In this document: positions 63,728 to 64,000 of the stretch, one piece after another
How positions within the stretch are numbered: position 1 is the stretch's first letter
How the letters are laid out: each line of letters opens with the position of its first letter
Assembly: GCF_900112245.1 (NCBI RefSeq)
Contig: NZ_FOYX01000001.1
Span: 2,095,856-2,159,855 of the forward strand
DNA: 64,000 nucleotides
Source: Maribacter stanieri
GTDB taxonomy: Bacteria; Bacteroidota; Bacteroidia; Flavobacteriales; Flavobacteriaceae
Direction: 5' to 3'
The notes under the pieces: model-generated
The model's input: the letters and a program-made list of their open reading frames with translations, nothing else
Told to the model about the DNA's origin: nothing
Database searches by the model: none
Position numbers and translations under genes: made by a program

Positions 63728-63751
63728 AGTATGAAATAAAAAGCCGTAAAA

Positions 63752-63785
63752 TAAAAACGACCCTTATACTTAAGGGTCGTTTTTG
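63752..63785. terminator. bidirectional terminator
   Basis: AAAAACGACCCTTA pairs with TAAGGGTCGTTTTT around a 3-4 base loop with T-runs on both strands; it closes convergent genes. Confidence 0.9.
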
Positions 63786-63807
63786 ATATTTTAGTAAAAG
63801 ATTTTAA

Positions 63808-64000
63808 TTAAATATCCTCGAAGCTTACATCTGTAAAACTAGAAGTGTTGGTAGATGTATTTTCTACTGGTACTTCAATTTCAGCTTCTTCTTTTTTAAA
63901 GTCTTTTTGGTGTCTCTCAGAGATAACTTCAGAACCTTTTTCGTTAATTATAAAATCCATCATTTCTTCAACGTTCTCTTTAAAAGCATCAAAGTCTTCT
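63808..64000 (-). CDS. C-terminal part of an unidentified acidic protein, 5' end outside window
   Basis: The last 63 residues before the stop are readable: an acidic helix ENVEEMMDFIINEKGSEVIS, then a KKEEAEIEVPVENTSTNTSS linker and a short tail FTDVSFEDI. No family recognised. The open frame runs to the window edge; the convergent terminator supports it as a real gene. Confidence 0.6.
   Translation of the reverse strand, partial: EDFDAFKENVEEMMDFIINEKGSEVISERHQKDFKKEEAEIEVPVENTSTNTSSFTDVSFEDI

Overview
The window looks like chromosomal DNA of a marine member of the Flavobacteriaceae (Zobellia/Maribacter/Arenibacter-like), but the species cannot be named from sequence alone. The evidence is an AT-rich composition, Bacteroidetes-type promoters (TAnnTTTG -7 boxes), several TTG starts, a GSIII-type glutamine synthetase, a PurM-like AIR synthase, a two-motif DnaJ, a cyclophilin-FKBP fusion, and a sulfatase/rhamnosidase locus typical of algal polysaccharide degraders.

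Region 1 (1-18339) is part of a polysaccharide utilisation locus for a sulfated, rhamnose-containing glycan. Ulvan fits best, but other rhamnans or rhamnogalacturonan are possible. It holds four alpha-L-rhamnosidase-type proteins (one cut by the window edge), two intact S1 sulfatases with Cys-type formylglycine motifs, a GH105 unsaturated uronyl hydrolase, a GMC oxidoreductase and L-rhamnose mutarotase RhaM. No SusC/SusD pair, polysaccharide lyase or dedicated regulator lies in the window. The locus is eroding: a DUF1080 gene and a ThuA-like gene (1629-2870) and a third sulfatase (9642-10330) are pseudogenes. Four promoters in this region (before the GMC gene, before GH105, and both sides of the divergent GH78 pair) share a 10-bp element of form (G)NACAGGATA placed exactly 20 bp upstream of a -7-like box. 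This looks like a locus-specific operator.

Region 2 (18340-20965) is the wreck of an integrative element beside tRNA-Arg(ACG): a small Lys-rich protein, an ssb, a truncated DUF6876-type gene, and a tyrosine integrase that lost its catalytic C-terminus where it meets the DUF6876 fragment. A 26-bp perfect palindrome and TTGTCGAT repeats lie between the integrase and the tRNA. This marks the border between accessory and core DNA.

Region 3 (21041-64000) is mostly core genome. It includes apt, a Ca2+/Na+ exchanger, two divergent unrelated glutamine synthetases (GSII and GSIII), purM, a Rieske lipoprotein with apbE, prfA-pyrF, purU, an Lrp regulator, and a porin-amtB-PII nitrogen cluster. It continues with crcB, ilvE, mnmD, grpE-dnaJ, an ABC exporter with mscS, a sigma-54 response regulator lacking a DNA-binding domain, ppk2 with an M28 peptidase, a fused immunophilin, csp, a 1-Cys peroxiredoxin, csaA, a BASS transporter and a plsC-like acyltransferase. 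Two related very short membrane proteins (42102-42281 and 58036-58122) share an MTTFLT[IV]FLVL start. The window ends inside an unidentified minus-strand gene.
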